DNA of 64,000 nucleotides from Siphonodentalium dalli (lineage: Eukaryota > Mollusca > Scaphopoda > Gadilida > Siphonodentaliidae): the NCBI GenBank assembly GCA_032622095.1, contig CP136069.1, positions 161,747,043-161,811,042 of the forward strand, read 5' to 3'. The notes beneath the pieces are model-generated. The model was given only the letters and a program-made list of their open reading frames with translations, searched no databases and was not told the origin of the DNA. This document shows positions 10,101 through 18,419 of the stretch, piece by piece (the first letter of the stretch is position 1; every line of letters starts with the position of its first letter). Both the position numbers and the translations under genes were made by a program.

Positions 10101-12054
10101 GGCGGAGTTGGTATTTCCGGAATCTTTCCAGGACCCTCTTAAGGTTGACGACGTGGCTAGAAAAATCCGACGCCATCACCAGAACGTCGTCTAAGAATGC
10201 CAATGCTATATTCCAGTTTAACCCCTGCAGCACAAGGCTCATGGCCCTGGAATAGCAACTTGGCGCGTTACAAAGACCGAAAGCGAGTTGGACGTGATGG
10301 AAGGTCCCGTATTTTGTCAGGAAAGCAGTCTTGTGGCGGTCTTCCTCTCGAATGGGAATCTGCCAATACGCAGAATTTCCATCCAGATGGCTAAAATACT
10401 GTTTCTGGCTTAACAAATCCACACATTCTGAGAACAGGGGAATGGGCCAGACATCTTTTTTAGTCACCGAGTTCAGACCGCGGTAGTCGAGGCACCAGCG
10501 AATACTGCCGTCCCGTTTCCGGATCAGTACTGGTGCAGCTGCCCATTCTGAAGTGCTGGGTTCAATCACGCCGGCCCTCAGCATTTTGTCCAACAGCTGT
10601 TTTTCTTCATTGACAAAAGCCACGGGGGTTCGGCGGAGGTTCATTTTAATGGGCAGAGCATCTCCGGTATCAATAGTGTGTTCCATTGCCGTGAAGTTCC
10701 CCAGATCATATTCGTCTATTGCGAAAACATCAGCGTACTCACTTATGAGTTGAGCCAGAGCGTCCTGCTGGCTTGCCTCTAAATTTTCCGCTGAACGATT
10801 GTACAAATCCATCAGATGTTCTGGGATTTTGTACGGTTCTGTTCCGACTCGCACTGCTGATACACTGGCGCCGCCGTCACAGCGCAATACTTCCACCTCA
10901 GATGCTGCGGCGATAACTTGCCCTCGCTTGAATTTAATATATCTCTCTGAAGTGTTGACGAGACAGATCACTGGGGTTTTCCCGGCACTGTGAACAGTTC
11001 TCGGAATGATGATACTAGGATGCTCCGTTCCTTCCAGGATGTATGGTTTGAGATTTTCGGCCATGACACCCTGGCACAAGCGCACCTGACCTGGAGGTAC
11101 CACAGTCGCCTTGGAAACTCGTACTTGGATTTGTCCATCATGGGCAGCATCCCCTAAGCGTTCCATCTTGATAGTGATTCCTCCCAATTCGATAATATCC
11201 CGGTCTAGGTTTATACGGGCAGAATGTTTCTTCATGAAATCCAACCCCAACAGCATATCATCGCCCACGGGAGCAACATATAAGGGGTGGCTGTATGTTT
11301 TTCCCCCTATTAGCAAGTTGGTCGGCTGGGTGATCCACGCATTCATGCATAAATTCCTGCCTGCCGTATGCATCTTCGCCTTTTTCTGGATGTCAGGTGG
11401 TTTCTCCAGCCTCTTGAAAGCCTTATCCGATATGATGGTTACTTCTGCACCACTATCAACAACGGCATTCAATCTGCTCCCATTGATTTCTACTGGGATG
11501 TACAGCATGGTTCCCCTAACTTGTTGGATCGTGAATTCATCGGGTAATTCTTCGTTGTTTAGCGTACCCGGAGATGGTTCGCTAGGCTGAGCGATTTCCA
11601 ATTCTGGGGAATCTACCAGATCCGTTTCATCGTGATCCTCTGGGTTCCCCATCTCGTTGATCTCAGCCTTTCTTTGACTAGGGGGTCCACTCATGCTGTT
11701 AGCTGGCATGATCCATTCTGTTTTCTCTTCCGATAGGATTTCGTCGTCACCCTTCCACGAGTTTTCTTCGACTTGCTCTACCCCTCTACCAGTCGTGGGT
11801 ATTTCGTCCCTTGCGTCACCTATCGGTTCCTTCCTAGGTTCTGGTCTACTCCACTTATTTCTTTCATTGGCTGATATCAAGATAGGCCCACTCATGTCCC
11901 TATCCTCCTGGTAAGCCGGCTGAGCATCGGATAACGATGCATCGTCCAGCTTCACCATTGGGCTAGGGCGGTTTGATGTACCTACCTCGTTCCCGGGCTT
12001 GCTCACAACTTCTTTGAACCCACTACCTGTTTGGTCAGAGTCAACATCGAACAT
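7144..12054 (-). CDS. pol: Pol polyprotein (protease, RT, RNase H, integrase, PHD finger), 1636 aa
   Basis: Replicates and integrates the element. The order is: acidic linker (1-170); aspartic protease with DSG at 200-202; reverse transcriptase with D558 and the FLDD box (D622, D623); RNase H with D769, E810, D835 and D878; a linker rich in Cys and Gly (about 890-1060); integrase zinc domain H1146, H1153, C1183, C1186; and integrase core D1215, D1275, E1311, with the usual 35-residue gap in the last pair. Two related C-terminal modules follow (about 1424-1468 and 1500-1545), then a C4HC3 PHD finger (C1585, C1587, C1599, C1602, H1607, C1610, C1626, C1629) closes the protein. The frame is open upstream of the listed Met through the gag stop and lies -1 to gag, so expression by frameshifting as in related elements is likely and the true N-terminus may differ. 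Confidence 0.95.
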   Translation of the reverse strand: MFDVDSDQTGSGFKEVVSKPGNEVGTSNRPSPMVKLDDASLSDAQPAYQEDRDMSGPILISANERNKWSRPEPRKEPIGDARDEIPTTGRGVEQVEENSWKGDDEILSEEKTEWIMPANSMSGPPSQRKAEINEMGNPEDHDETDLVDSPELEIAQPSEPSPGTLNNEELPDEFTIQQVRGTMLYIPVEINGSRLNAVVDSGAEVTIISDKAFKRLEKPPDIQKKAKMHTAGRNLCMNAWITQPTNLLIGGKTYSHPLYVAPVGDDMLLGLDFMKKHSARINLDRDIIELGGITIKMERLGDAAHDGQIQVRVSKATVVPPGQVRLCQGVMAENLKPYILEGTEHPSIIIPRTVHSAGKTPVICLVNTSERYIKFKRGQVIAAASEVEVLRCDGGASVSAVRVGTEPYKIPEHLMDLYNRSAENLEASQQDALAQLISEYADVFAIDEYDLGNFTAMEHTIDTGDALPIKMNLRRTPVAFVNEEKQLLDKMLRAGVIEPSTSEWAAAPVLIRKRDGSIRWCLDYRGLNSVTKKDVWPIPLFSECVDLLSQKQYFSHLDGNSAYWQIPIREEDRHKTAFLTKYGTFHHVQLAFGLCNAPSCYSRAMSLVLQGLNWNIALAFLDDVLVMASDFSSHVVNLKRVLERFRKYQLRLKPKKCGLFQRKTEFLGRTIDGQGMTMTDASCKVIEEWPTPRNSKDVERFLGLAGYHRMFVKNFSKLAAPLHQLTGKNPKFEWGYEQEEAFLALREALMTPPVLALPTIEDPFILDTDASDGAIGAELIQVQEGVEKVIAYGSISLSREQKNYCTTRKELLAVVFFARTFRHYLLGRPFVVRTDHASLTWLLRFKHPQGQIARWLEELSQYQMTIKHRPGARHQNADAISRLVDEDPCHCFKAGVILEDLPCGGCKYCQKAEEKWGAFIDSVDDVIPLAQVRAQSINLEHQVMDVTCPMLWPWDPGGSRMKEHRTEIRELTLIPDWGSELGSHPTVTCVAKVTNGEEISHQVGVGVAKATIGEVQGNPECGLIKVSATDLGKVHFIGSIDIPHMEIITVSQVVADACPLQLYTADDLKEAQGEDVDLHKIIEWVQQKKDPEEGELFRCSPWVKYLWINKDRLKMREGVLWMINRQEQTVRVLPWNLQGEAIRVCHDLPASGHQGMERTLERAKQNFTWYHMSESVRQYVSGCQQCNASKKLNRKAKNPMIMFHSGYPMERVHLDFLGPLPATDRGNEHILVMVDQFTKWVECVPLPNQTAETTAQAAVNEFFTRFGYPFQIFTDQGANFQSKLFTALCDLMKIHKTKTTAYRPSANGQCENHNKTLMAAVRCFVEKCPNQWDKYVSQIAGALRSSVNRSTGFTPNKLMLGREVNHPAALMFGDPSPGEEEVHEYLKVLSKNMREAHDIARKTLVTTQKKMKRDYDTKILQKVYHPGELVYILDTAVIKGKPKKLQPVWKGPGIVVDQITPFLYKVKLQKAQFVTNHDKMKLCRNREIPPWLKTFVDNGFSLGEVVDSYSSVLKGKGKKVSPDWQGPKIITQKLSPFLYEAKDQTIVSRLLPDRLRKHKGKMPTWIKAIRKELPILGTKTRSEYCFCRKPDKGTFMIQCNTCEEWFHGPCVRISEEDARHLDIYSCRNCLNQSGKT
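7165..7305 (-). other. PHD finger at the C-terminus of Pol
   Basis: Pol residues 1584-1630 form a complete C4HC3 PHD zinc finger. The CRKP, FMIQC and CEEWFHGPC stretches closely resemble PHD fingers of the PHF8/DIDO1/CXXC1 type, which read trimethylated H3K4. An aromatic Y1584, M1596 and W1605 occupy positions that line the methyl-lysine cage in that group. Its place after integrase is analogous to the chromodomain of chromoviruses. Confidence 0.85.
7420..7785 (-). other. Tandem duplicated integrase C-terminal (SH3-like) modules
   Basis: Pol residues 1424-1468 and 1500-1545 share the same pattern: a PGE/LGE start, a GKxKK stretch, a W-x-GP core and a PFLYxxK end. The first copy matches the usual GPY/F-like end of Gypsy integrases. 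The second is a diverged duplicate placed between it and the PHD finger. Confidence 0.65.
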
Positions 12055-12191
12055 CGATGCATTGAACTCTTCGTCCTCCAGGCTATAAGTTCTACAACTT
12101 GGTTGTGCCTTACCCTCTTTACTTATAATGGAGCTTCCACGTTCTGAAGGCTTGTTGTCTTTGCTTGGGCCTTCTTTGATTCGGGTCGTTT

Positions 12192-14897
12192 CTAGGCCTC
12201 GATGGACGACCCGCTCTCGTTTAACTCCTCGTTCTTATTGAATGATACTTTCTTCTGGAATTTGTCCTGTGGTTCATTCTGGGGACAGTTACGGCGAAAG
12301 TGGCCTGGTTTTTCACATTTGAAGCAAATCAATTCCCCATTTCGCCTAGGTGAAGGGCTTCTCGATCTGTCCCCATAGTTGGAATAATTCCGGTATCTTG
12401 ACTTCTCCTCTACTAGGCCCATCAGCTTCTTAATGTTCGCTGCCATCTCACCCATTCCTCCCTCTATTGAGCTCATTCTTGAGTTGACATCCGAGGATTG
12501 GTTTGTGGATGACCTGTTTTTGGCAGCGTCTCCATCTCTGGTAGTTCCACTCTTGCCCCATGGAGTGGAATCATTTGTCGGCTTCGTATTTTCTGTTGTT
12601 CGGGACCGGTTATATCGGGAATTTTGGTCATACCCCGAGTTCTTTGGACTTTCCGACCCCCAATGCCGGTCATACCCGGAGTTTTTCGGGCTCTCCGACC
12701 TCTGATTCCGGTCATACCTGGAATTGTTCGGGCTCTCCGACCTCTGATTCCGGTCATACCTGGAATTGTTCGGGCTCTCCGACCTCTGATTCCGGTCATA
12801 CCGGGAATTGTTGGAACCCTCAGATCTCTCTGACCTCCAATTCCGGTCGAACCTGGAATTGTTCCTTCTTCCATCCCCTCGTCCCCTATTGTCCCGATCC
12901 CTATACACTTGGCTGATCTGGGCCCCATCCGAATCTGAATCCGAATCTACCCATGTGGCCTTTACCTCTTTCTTCAGTCTCTTCCCATATATCGCCTGCG
13001 TGGTCTGCTGGAAGAGCTGCGCCTTTTCTACTGCCATTTTAATAGTTGGCTGGGCGGAAGTGGCAACATGTTGCCCTGTTTCCTTGTCCAGTAGTCCTTG
13101 GCAGAACTTTAATACGGCCTGTCTCTGCTGGACTGCCCCCGGCGCATCACTGAAGGCCTGTATTGACAGCTTCTGGACTCGGTCTGCCCAGTCCTCTAGA
13201 GGTTCATCTGTATTTTGCTTGGCCACTGCTAGATCTGTCTGGGCCTTCTCAGGACGATCATGTTCCTCATATCTGCTTCGGAGTTCTCTCAGAAGTTGTT
13301 GATATGACATTTCATCCTTTCGGTCGACCATCGCACAGAATTCGGCCGCCTTCTTCTCCAAACACCAGACCAGTTTCTCTTTCTTTTCTTCCTCCTCCCA
13401 GTTCTGGCGCTGGGAGAAATGGACGAATCTCTTTTCAAACACCAACCACATGGAGGTTCCATCGAACTTTAGTCGAGATGGTATTTTCTCAACCCCTATC
13501 CTGTCCCTTCTATCATATCTTCCCCGGTCATTACGTTCCTCTCTATAATGCTCCCGGTCCTCACCCCATCTCTTTGGTTCATCATTCTCCCTTCTTTCAT
13601 TTCGTTCCGGCTCCCTCTCCCGTCTCCCTAGATCGACCACTGCCTGTACCGCTGGTGTCACTGGTGGTATTGTGGCTGGTGGCATCTGTGTAGCTGGGGT
13701 CGCCACCTGGTTAGACGGGTATTGGTACTGTTGATTGCCTCCATGAATGAATGGTGGTTGTTGCCAGATGGGTGGAGGAAAATGGGTGGGGTGTCTTGGT
13801 TCAGGCACCACCCTAGCTTGTTCATAGCTTTGTTTATCCTTCCGGCGCCCATCTCTCTCGTCCCTCAACTTTTCTTCATAACTTTGAGCCTGAGCCCTCT
13901 TTTCTTCTTTCAAGTAAGTTCCTTCTTCTTTCAGGGACTCACATTCTTGTGTTTTCTCCTTGATTGCTTTCTTCAGGGACTCACTTTCTCTATTCAGGAA
14001 CTCATTTTCTCTTTTCAGGAACTCATTTTCTCTTTCCTCCTTATCCATTCGTATGTGTATTTCCTCCCACCCTTTTCCGGTTCTTTCTTTTTCCCTTTTA
14101 AGACCTTTATTTTCTTCTTCCACATTCCCCAAACTTCTTCTTACCAGTTGATTCTCACTGTTAGCTTGTTGAAGCTGGTCTTCTTTTTGGCGTATTTCTA
14201 GGTCAAAATCCCTCTGCATTCTCTCAAAATCTTTCTGCATACTAGCCATTTTCCCTTTCCACTTGTATCTCTCCTCTTCTACTCGGTCATACCTGTCCCC
14301 ATGCTGTTCTTCATACGATTTCCACCCTCTAGCCAATTCATTTCCTCGACTTTCCTGTTGGCCCCTTGGTTGGATATCGCCTTGCTCCTGGCTGATTGTC
14401 TCACGTCGCAGGTCTTTTTCTTCCTGTTCTCCATCTTCCCTTCGTGGATCTTTATACTCTTCGCATTCATGTTGCCTCTTTTCATTTTTTGTCATCTCTT
14501 TCTGTGTTTCTCTTTTTACAGAGGCCATATCTTCTGTTTCTTTTCTGTAATGGGCCACATGTTCTTCCCTTTCTTTTTCTTTTATACTTCTCGTACTGAT
14601 TGGAGAGCTGTAATATTTGGGTTCTTGCAAGTTCTCCTCAGAAATAGATAAATCTTGGTACTCCCTGCTGTCGCTCTGGGTTTCCAATTGTTCCTTGCTT
14701 ATTGTATAGCCAATTGGCCCCTTAATTCTGGCACATAGGTGGGGGGTGAGTACCTCTCTCAATTCATTGATATCTCTGATATCACCATGTCGTGCCCTAT
14801 GGAGTACTATCTTTGTTGCCGAATCATCGGAAATGCCTACTATTTTACACAACTCCTTGGTCGAGCAAAGATTTATTTCCACTCCGGTGGTTGTCAT
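12192..14897 (-). CDS. gag: Gag polyprotein of the Gypsy-type element, 901 aa
   Basis: This would be the structural protein of the element's particles. Residues about 5-58 fit the double helix-hairpin-helix pattern of ComEA-like DNA-binding proteins (INLCSTKELCKIVGI, then an A-x-x-I-V-x-x-R segment). Residues 100-350 are highly charged and should form coiled coil from about 205. Residues 365-420 are Pro-rich. Residues about 470-640 resemble the retrotransposon-gag capsid region (FEKRFVHF ... LEDWADRVQKL). Residues about 690-765 are six or so near-identical units of the NSRYDRNQRSESPN type. A CCHC zinc knuckle sits at C858, C861, H866 and C871. It is longer than usual for Gypsy Gag because of the coiled coil and repeats. 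The first ATG follows directly after a strong splice donor (14,906-14,914). Confidence 0.9.
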   Translation of the reverse strand: MTTTGVEINLCSTKELCKIVGISDDSATKIVLHRARHGDIRDINELREVLTPHLCARIKGPIGYTISKEQLETQSDSREYQDLSISEENLQEPKYYSSPISTRSIKEKEREEHVAHYRKETEDMASVKRETQKEMTKNEKRQHECEEYKDPRREDGEQEEKDLRRETISQEQGDIQPRGQQESRGNELARGWKSYEEQHGDRYDRVEEERYKWKGKMASMQKDFERMQRDFDLEIRQKEDQLQQANSENQLVRRSLGNVEEENKGLKREKERTGKGWEEIHIRMDKEERENEFLKRENEFLNRESESLKKAIKEKTQECESLKEEGTYLKEEKRAQAQSYEEKLRDERDGRRKDKQSYEQARVVPEPRHPTHFPPPIWQQPPFIHGGNQQYQYPSNQVATPATQMPPATIPPVTPAVQAVVDLGRREREPERNERRENDEPKRWGEDREHYREERNDRGRYDRRDRIGVEKIPSRLKFDGTSMWLVFEKRFVHFSQRQNWEEEEKKEKLVWCLEKKAAEFCAMVDRKDEMSYQQLLRELRSRYEEHDRPEKAQTDLAVAKQNTDEPLEDWADRVQKLSIQAFSDAPGAVQQRQAVLKFCQGLLDKETGQHVATSAQPTIKMAVEKAQLFQQTTQAIYGKRLKKEVKATWVDSDSDSDGAQISQVYRDRDNRGRGDGRRNNSRFDRNWRSERSEGSNNSRYDRNQRSESPNNSRYDRNQRSESPNNSRYDRNQRSESPKNSGYDRHWGSESPKNSGYDQNSRYNRSRTTENTKPTNDSTPWGKSGTTRDGDAAKNRSSTNQSSDVNSRMSSIEGGMGEMAANIKKLMGLVEEKSRYRNYSNYGDRSRSPSPRRNGELICFKCEKPGHFRRNCPQNEPQDKFQKKVSFNKNEELNESGSSIEA

Positions 14898-14905
14898 TAT
14901 GTATA

Positions 14906-14914
14906 CTCACCTGG
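14906..14914 (-). promoter_or_regulatory. Predicted splice donor just before the gag ATG
   Basis: On the minus strand the sequence reads CCAG then GTGAGT, a near-perfect donor, about 8 bases before the gag start codon. Retroviruses and errantivirus-like elements use such a donor to make the spliced mRNA for the downstream third gene. Use here is inferred. Confidence 0.5.
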
Positions 14915-14929
14915 TTGTGTTTTGGTAAA

Positions 14930-15091
14930 AATAAACGGATTTTCCGCCTTACCTTTAATAGTCGCCTTCGATAGTTTTGGTCTTATTAGCCTTTCTCAAC
15001 CTATCAAACGGATTGTCCGCGTTTATCTGACGGTCGAGACTAAATCACACTGGTATTACTTTAGCAAAATAAACGGAACGTCCGCTTTAAT
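14930..15091 (-). repeat. Three spaced copies of a small palindrome in the gag leader
   Basis: Three related sites, each with an A-rich flank and a core of the form cgga-nnn-tccg, lie about 70 bp apart (near 14,936, 15,009 and 15,077). They are just upstream of gag on the element's strand. They could be protein or packaging sites. Function unknown. Confidence 0.5.
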
Positions 15092-17330
15092 TATTGACTG
15101 CGAGTAACACCTGTGAAGGCTTCATTAATTGGAATACTGATGTTATGCTATTCCCTTTTAAATTAATACATTCCTCATCATATCTTATCTTATAAAAATT
15201 AATCTACGAGCAGCAAAAATAAATTAATACAAAAATCTTATTACCAAAACAATTATCACACATAAATTATAAGCTGCTCATTTACTCAGACAATTGAATA
15301 ATTTACTACACAAAAACAAATTAATCTATGAAGGTATATCACACAACAATTACAATACAAAATTTACGTGATATACATTAATCTGTTTAGAAACAGATTA
15401 ACTGATTCTGATTTAAGTGCGTTACACTTATGCTGCTCGGCTTCCTAAGTAACTAACTTATCGGAATAGCAGAGTAATTGAAAAAAAGTATTAAATTAAT
15501 CTGCATTAATCCAAAGGGAATAGATCAGGTTCATCAAGACCCGCGTCTCTTGCTCGGGAAGAATTGAAGAGAACGGCATGATTCGAGAAGTGGGTACCTT
15601 TTTTTTTGACATGTGCCAGTGGTTGCACATCAACACAAGTAGGGTTCAATGGGTAATACAATATAAATATAGGTTGCTGCAATCTGTTCAGTTCACAATG
15701 CTTTATATTATCAATTATTCTTTATCACAATCACAAAATTAATAACCAAATTATTTATCACAAGACAATTTCAAGAAATGTAAATCACAAAAAGTTCAAA
15801 CAATTTGATAGTAGTTATTTGTGTGAACTGGACAGCTACTAGTAATACATTACATACAACAACAATATTCAGCTGAAAATTATTAATTTAACTGGCACAG
15901 TTATATCGCGCACAAAAAAAACACAGATTACGCGTGTGTGGTCATGTCATCCATGAACACCGAATACAAAATGTGCCAGATAAGTCTACCAATTCAAATT
16001 AATTATAACCTAGTTTATAGACGAAAAAATGGATACCAGGTTTATTGCAAAAATTTAAATCCCTATTCCGCGCTGTCTAATTTACTAATTGACCTCTTCT
16101 ATGAAATTTAACAAGTTTATTGGAAGTTCTATTCCTGCGAAGCGCGATCGCCACAACAGAGATAGCATCCTCCTTATTTTATGTTAATTAATTATGTCAT
16201 GAAAATAAAAGTACTGTTTAGACTTATTTATTACATCAAGTAGCTGCTTTCGGACAGTTATTCCACCACGCAAAAAACAGCTCTCAATGAGTTATCGTAC
16301 TTATTGCAAAAATAAGTTTTATTATGAGTATTTCTGTATTTCGAATATTCGCACTATATCATAAGTGACAAAACATGTCACCCAGCATTTCCAACAACAA
16401 TTTATGTGATTTAGCAGCAAGGCTCCAGAGTGCAACACCCGTAGAATTTACCTTTTACATTACATTTAAATTACAAGCCAATTTGCTATGTTCAACGTTG
16501 CGAATATTCGAGATAACCAACGAAACATCATTTAGTGGGTGCTAATGTTATTCCGGTTTCTGCCGAGAGAATAACATAAAAAAAACAAATCGTTTATTGA
16601 ATCATAAGAGTACGAAATACATTGACAAGAAAATTAAACAGTGTTGTGCAAGTTCCAAAGTTGGCCTATTTCGATGAAATAAATAAAACATGGCAAAACA
16701 CTGCAGAAAGAATTTGAACAATGAATTGTGCGCTCATATGCACGACTCAAATTCAGGGAAACAGTGTAGAATTAATCGTCGGCATTGGGCCTATCTGAAA
16801 GAAAAAATGTCCATTAAATACGAGATTACCAAGTGCATTATTGTAAATGTAGGTTTTATAATAGAATGTTAGTTTACTTTATGGTTTATGTTGCTTTACG
16901 CGTGTTCTTGGAAAATTCCCATCATTTCCGGAAATTGCCGAAAATTCGGGCAAGAAGGCAAGATGGCGGCGCTTGGCGCGCCAAAATTTTCCAAGAGAAA
17001 AATTCAGAAATTCATTTATAATTTAATTACACTCTACTTTACATTTTATTTCACACACGTTAAATTCGAAACACCTCGTCGCCAATATAACATGATTAGG
17101 GTTTATAAGTGATGTTATCTAATGAAATTACCTATTATAGAAGTCTTGAGCGCGGAGCGATGTTGTCGGTTTGAAGGCTGTCGTTGAAGTGTCGTGAATT
17201 CCCGGATGACGTCACCTTCGGGAAGAGTCGGGTCACGTGAGTCGTTCCGAGTGGTGTAGATACATCTCCGTGGGTTTCCGGAGGATCTCGGTGAAACAAG
17301 AGGCCAAAACCGCTACACCTCAGACCGTTC
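15092..17330. other. Upstream region of the retroelement, no gene
   Basis: 2.2 kb, mostly very AT-rich, with no convincing frame. It probably contains the 5' LTR and leader of the minus-strand element. A small hairpin lies at about 16,547-16,576 (gttattc ... gaataac). From 17,130 to 17,330 the GC content rises and includes a CRE-like tgacgtca and an E-box cacgtg, so this may be the promoter part of the LTR. No primer-binding site could be assigned. Confidence 0.4.
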
Positions 17331-17744
17331 TCATAATTATAATCAATATATCACTTTCGCCAATCTACCGGTTTATATGATTCACAGTCATAGCCACATA
17401 CTCTACCGCCACCTGTATGCAATGGATCATGGATGGTGCTCATTGTTCGTACATCGCCATTACGGACACTAGGGACACAATTCTCCAAATCAATCCTATA
17501 CGTTTTTTTCTTTTTTTTCTGTACAACATCGTCACATTCGTTAGTAGCTGATTTATATAAAGACGAGCGTCTCCATAAGGTTCATAACTTGTGCCCGATC
17601 CTCTGTGCATCATGCACATTGTTGTATGTTCCATGTATGGTATAATGTTGTTTCATGTGGGTCACAGTACATAATTATGTCCAGTCAGTTAAAGCTTATG
17701 TTAATTCCATATGCACCGCACAAATAAGTACTGAACGAATAATA

Positions 17745-18177
17745 TGTGACCCGCCATATTAAAACCAGTCGTAATGCATTCTCTTATATATGCGAGTCGA
17801 CCATAGGTCGCCTCGCATATATAAGAGAATGCATTGGCCTAACAATTTTTACAATTTTAATATTTTTTTCTTGTATTCTTTAACAATTTTATAATTTTAC
17901 CCATACAGAGCCCCAGTCAAACATGAGCAGACGACACTCTTCTATGAGCTTCTATATATGTGTGGGGCTCCCTGCAGGGTAATGGATGTTTTTTTTATTT
18001 TATGTCCTAAAAATTGTAAGAAACATTTATTTAAAAAACATGATAAAAAATTGTTAGGCCAATGCATTCTCTTATATATGCGAGGCGACCTATGGTCGAA
18101 TCGCATATATAAGAGAATGCATTGGCACAGGGTAAAGAAAATCCCGACTTACGCTGGATTTGATATGGCGGGTCACA
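17745..18177. mobile_element. TA-flanked palindromic MITE, copy 1
   Basis: Terminal inverted repeats start tgtgacccgccatat and end in the complement. Inside each end sits a palindrome of about 65-70 bp (gcattctcttatatatgcga ... complement). The core between holds a hairpin with stem gagccccag / ctggggctc-like arms. No coding capacity, so it is non-autonomous. The family behaviour (TA at the edges) resembles Tc1/mariner-type MITEs. Confidence 0.75.
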
Positions 18178-18419
18178 CATGTTCACTATTACTTCACAGT
18201 ACAGACAATGGGACCTCAACAGAATATCCACGTTGAGACGGCTGGAAGTGAAATTTTGATAAAAATTCCACCAACATCGAGTGGCCCAATGGAAATCCGG
18301 CTGCTCGTGGAAACACCACTGCCGACAGAATCTGCACCAAAGTGGGTGTCTGCTGGCACTCAAACGGGTTAGTGTATAGACTCCACAATTAAAGGGGCTC
18401 AAATCCTTTATAATGGGTA

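Larger units (their letters stand above)
1..17330 (-). mobile_element. Ty3/Gypsy-type LTR retroelement with a third, TatD-nuclease ORF (ends uncertain)
   Basis: Three long open frames on the minus strand lie in the order gag, pol, third ORF, with nothing else coding between them. The pol domain order (protease, RT, RNase H, integrase) is that of Ty3/Gypsy elements. The coding parts look whole, which suggests a young insertion. I searched by eye for a repeat shared between 1-1,895 and 14,900-17,340 and found none, so the LTRs are not identified. The left end probably lies outside the window. The right limit of about 17,330 is a guess, based on a change from moderate-GC sequence with CRE-like and E-box-like motifs (17,200-17,240) to AT-rich flank. 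The third ORF is assigned to the element by strand, spacing and a plausible splice acceptor. That assignment is inference. Confidence 0.75.

Noticed and set aside
16963-17112. An aagatggcggc start context opening a 49-codon frame near a CRE and an E-box, suggesting a host promoter and first exon.
   Set aside because: The frame is low-complexity and ends without a donor of note. The region more likely belongs to the retroelement's upstream end. I could not link it to the ACOT9-like exons.
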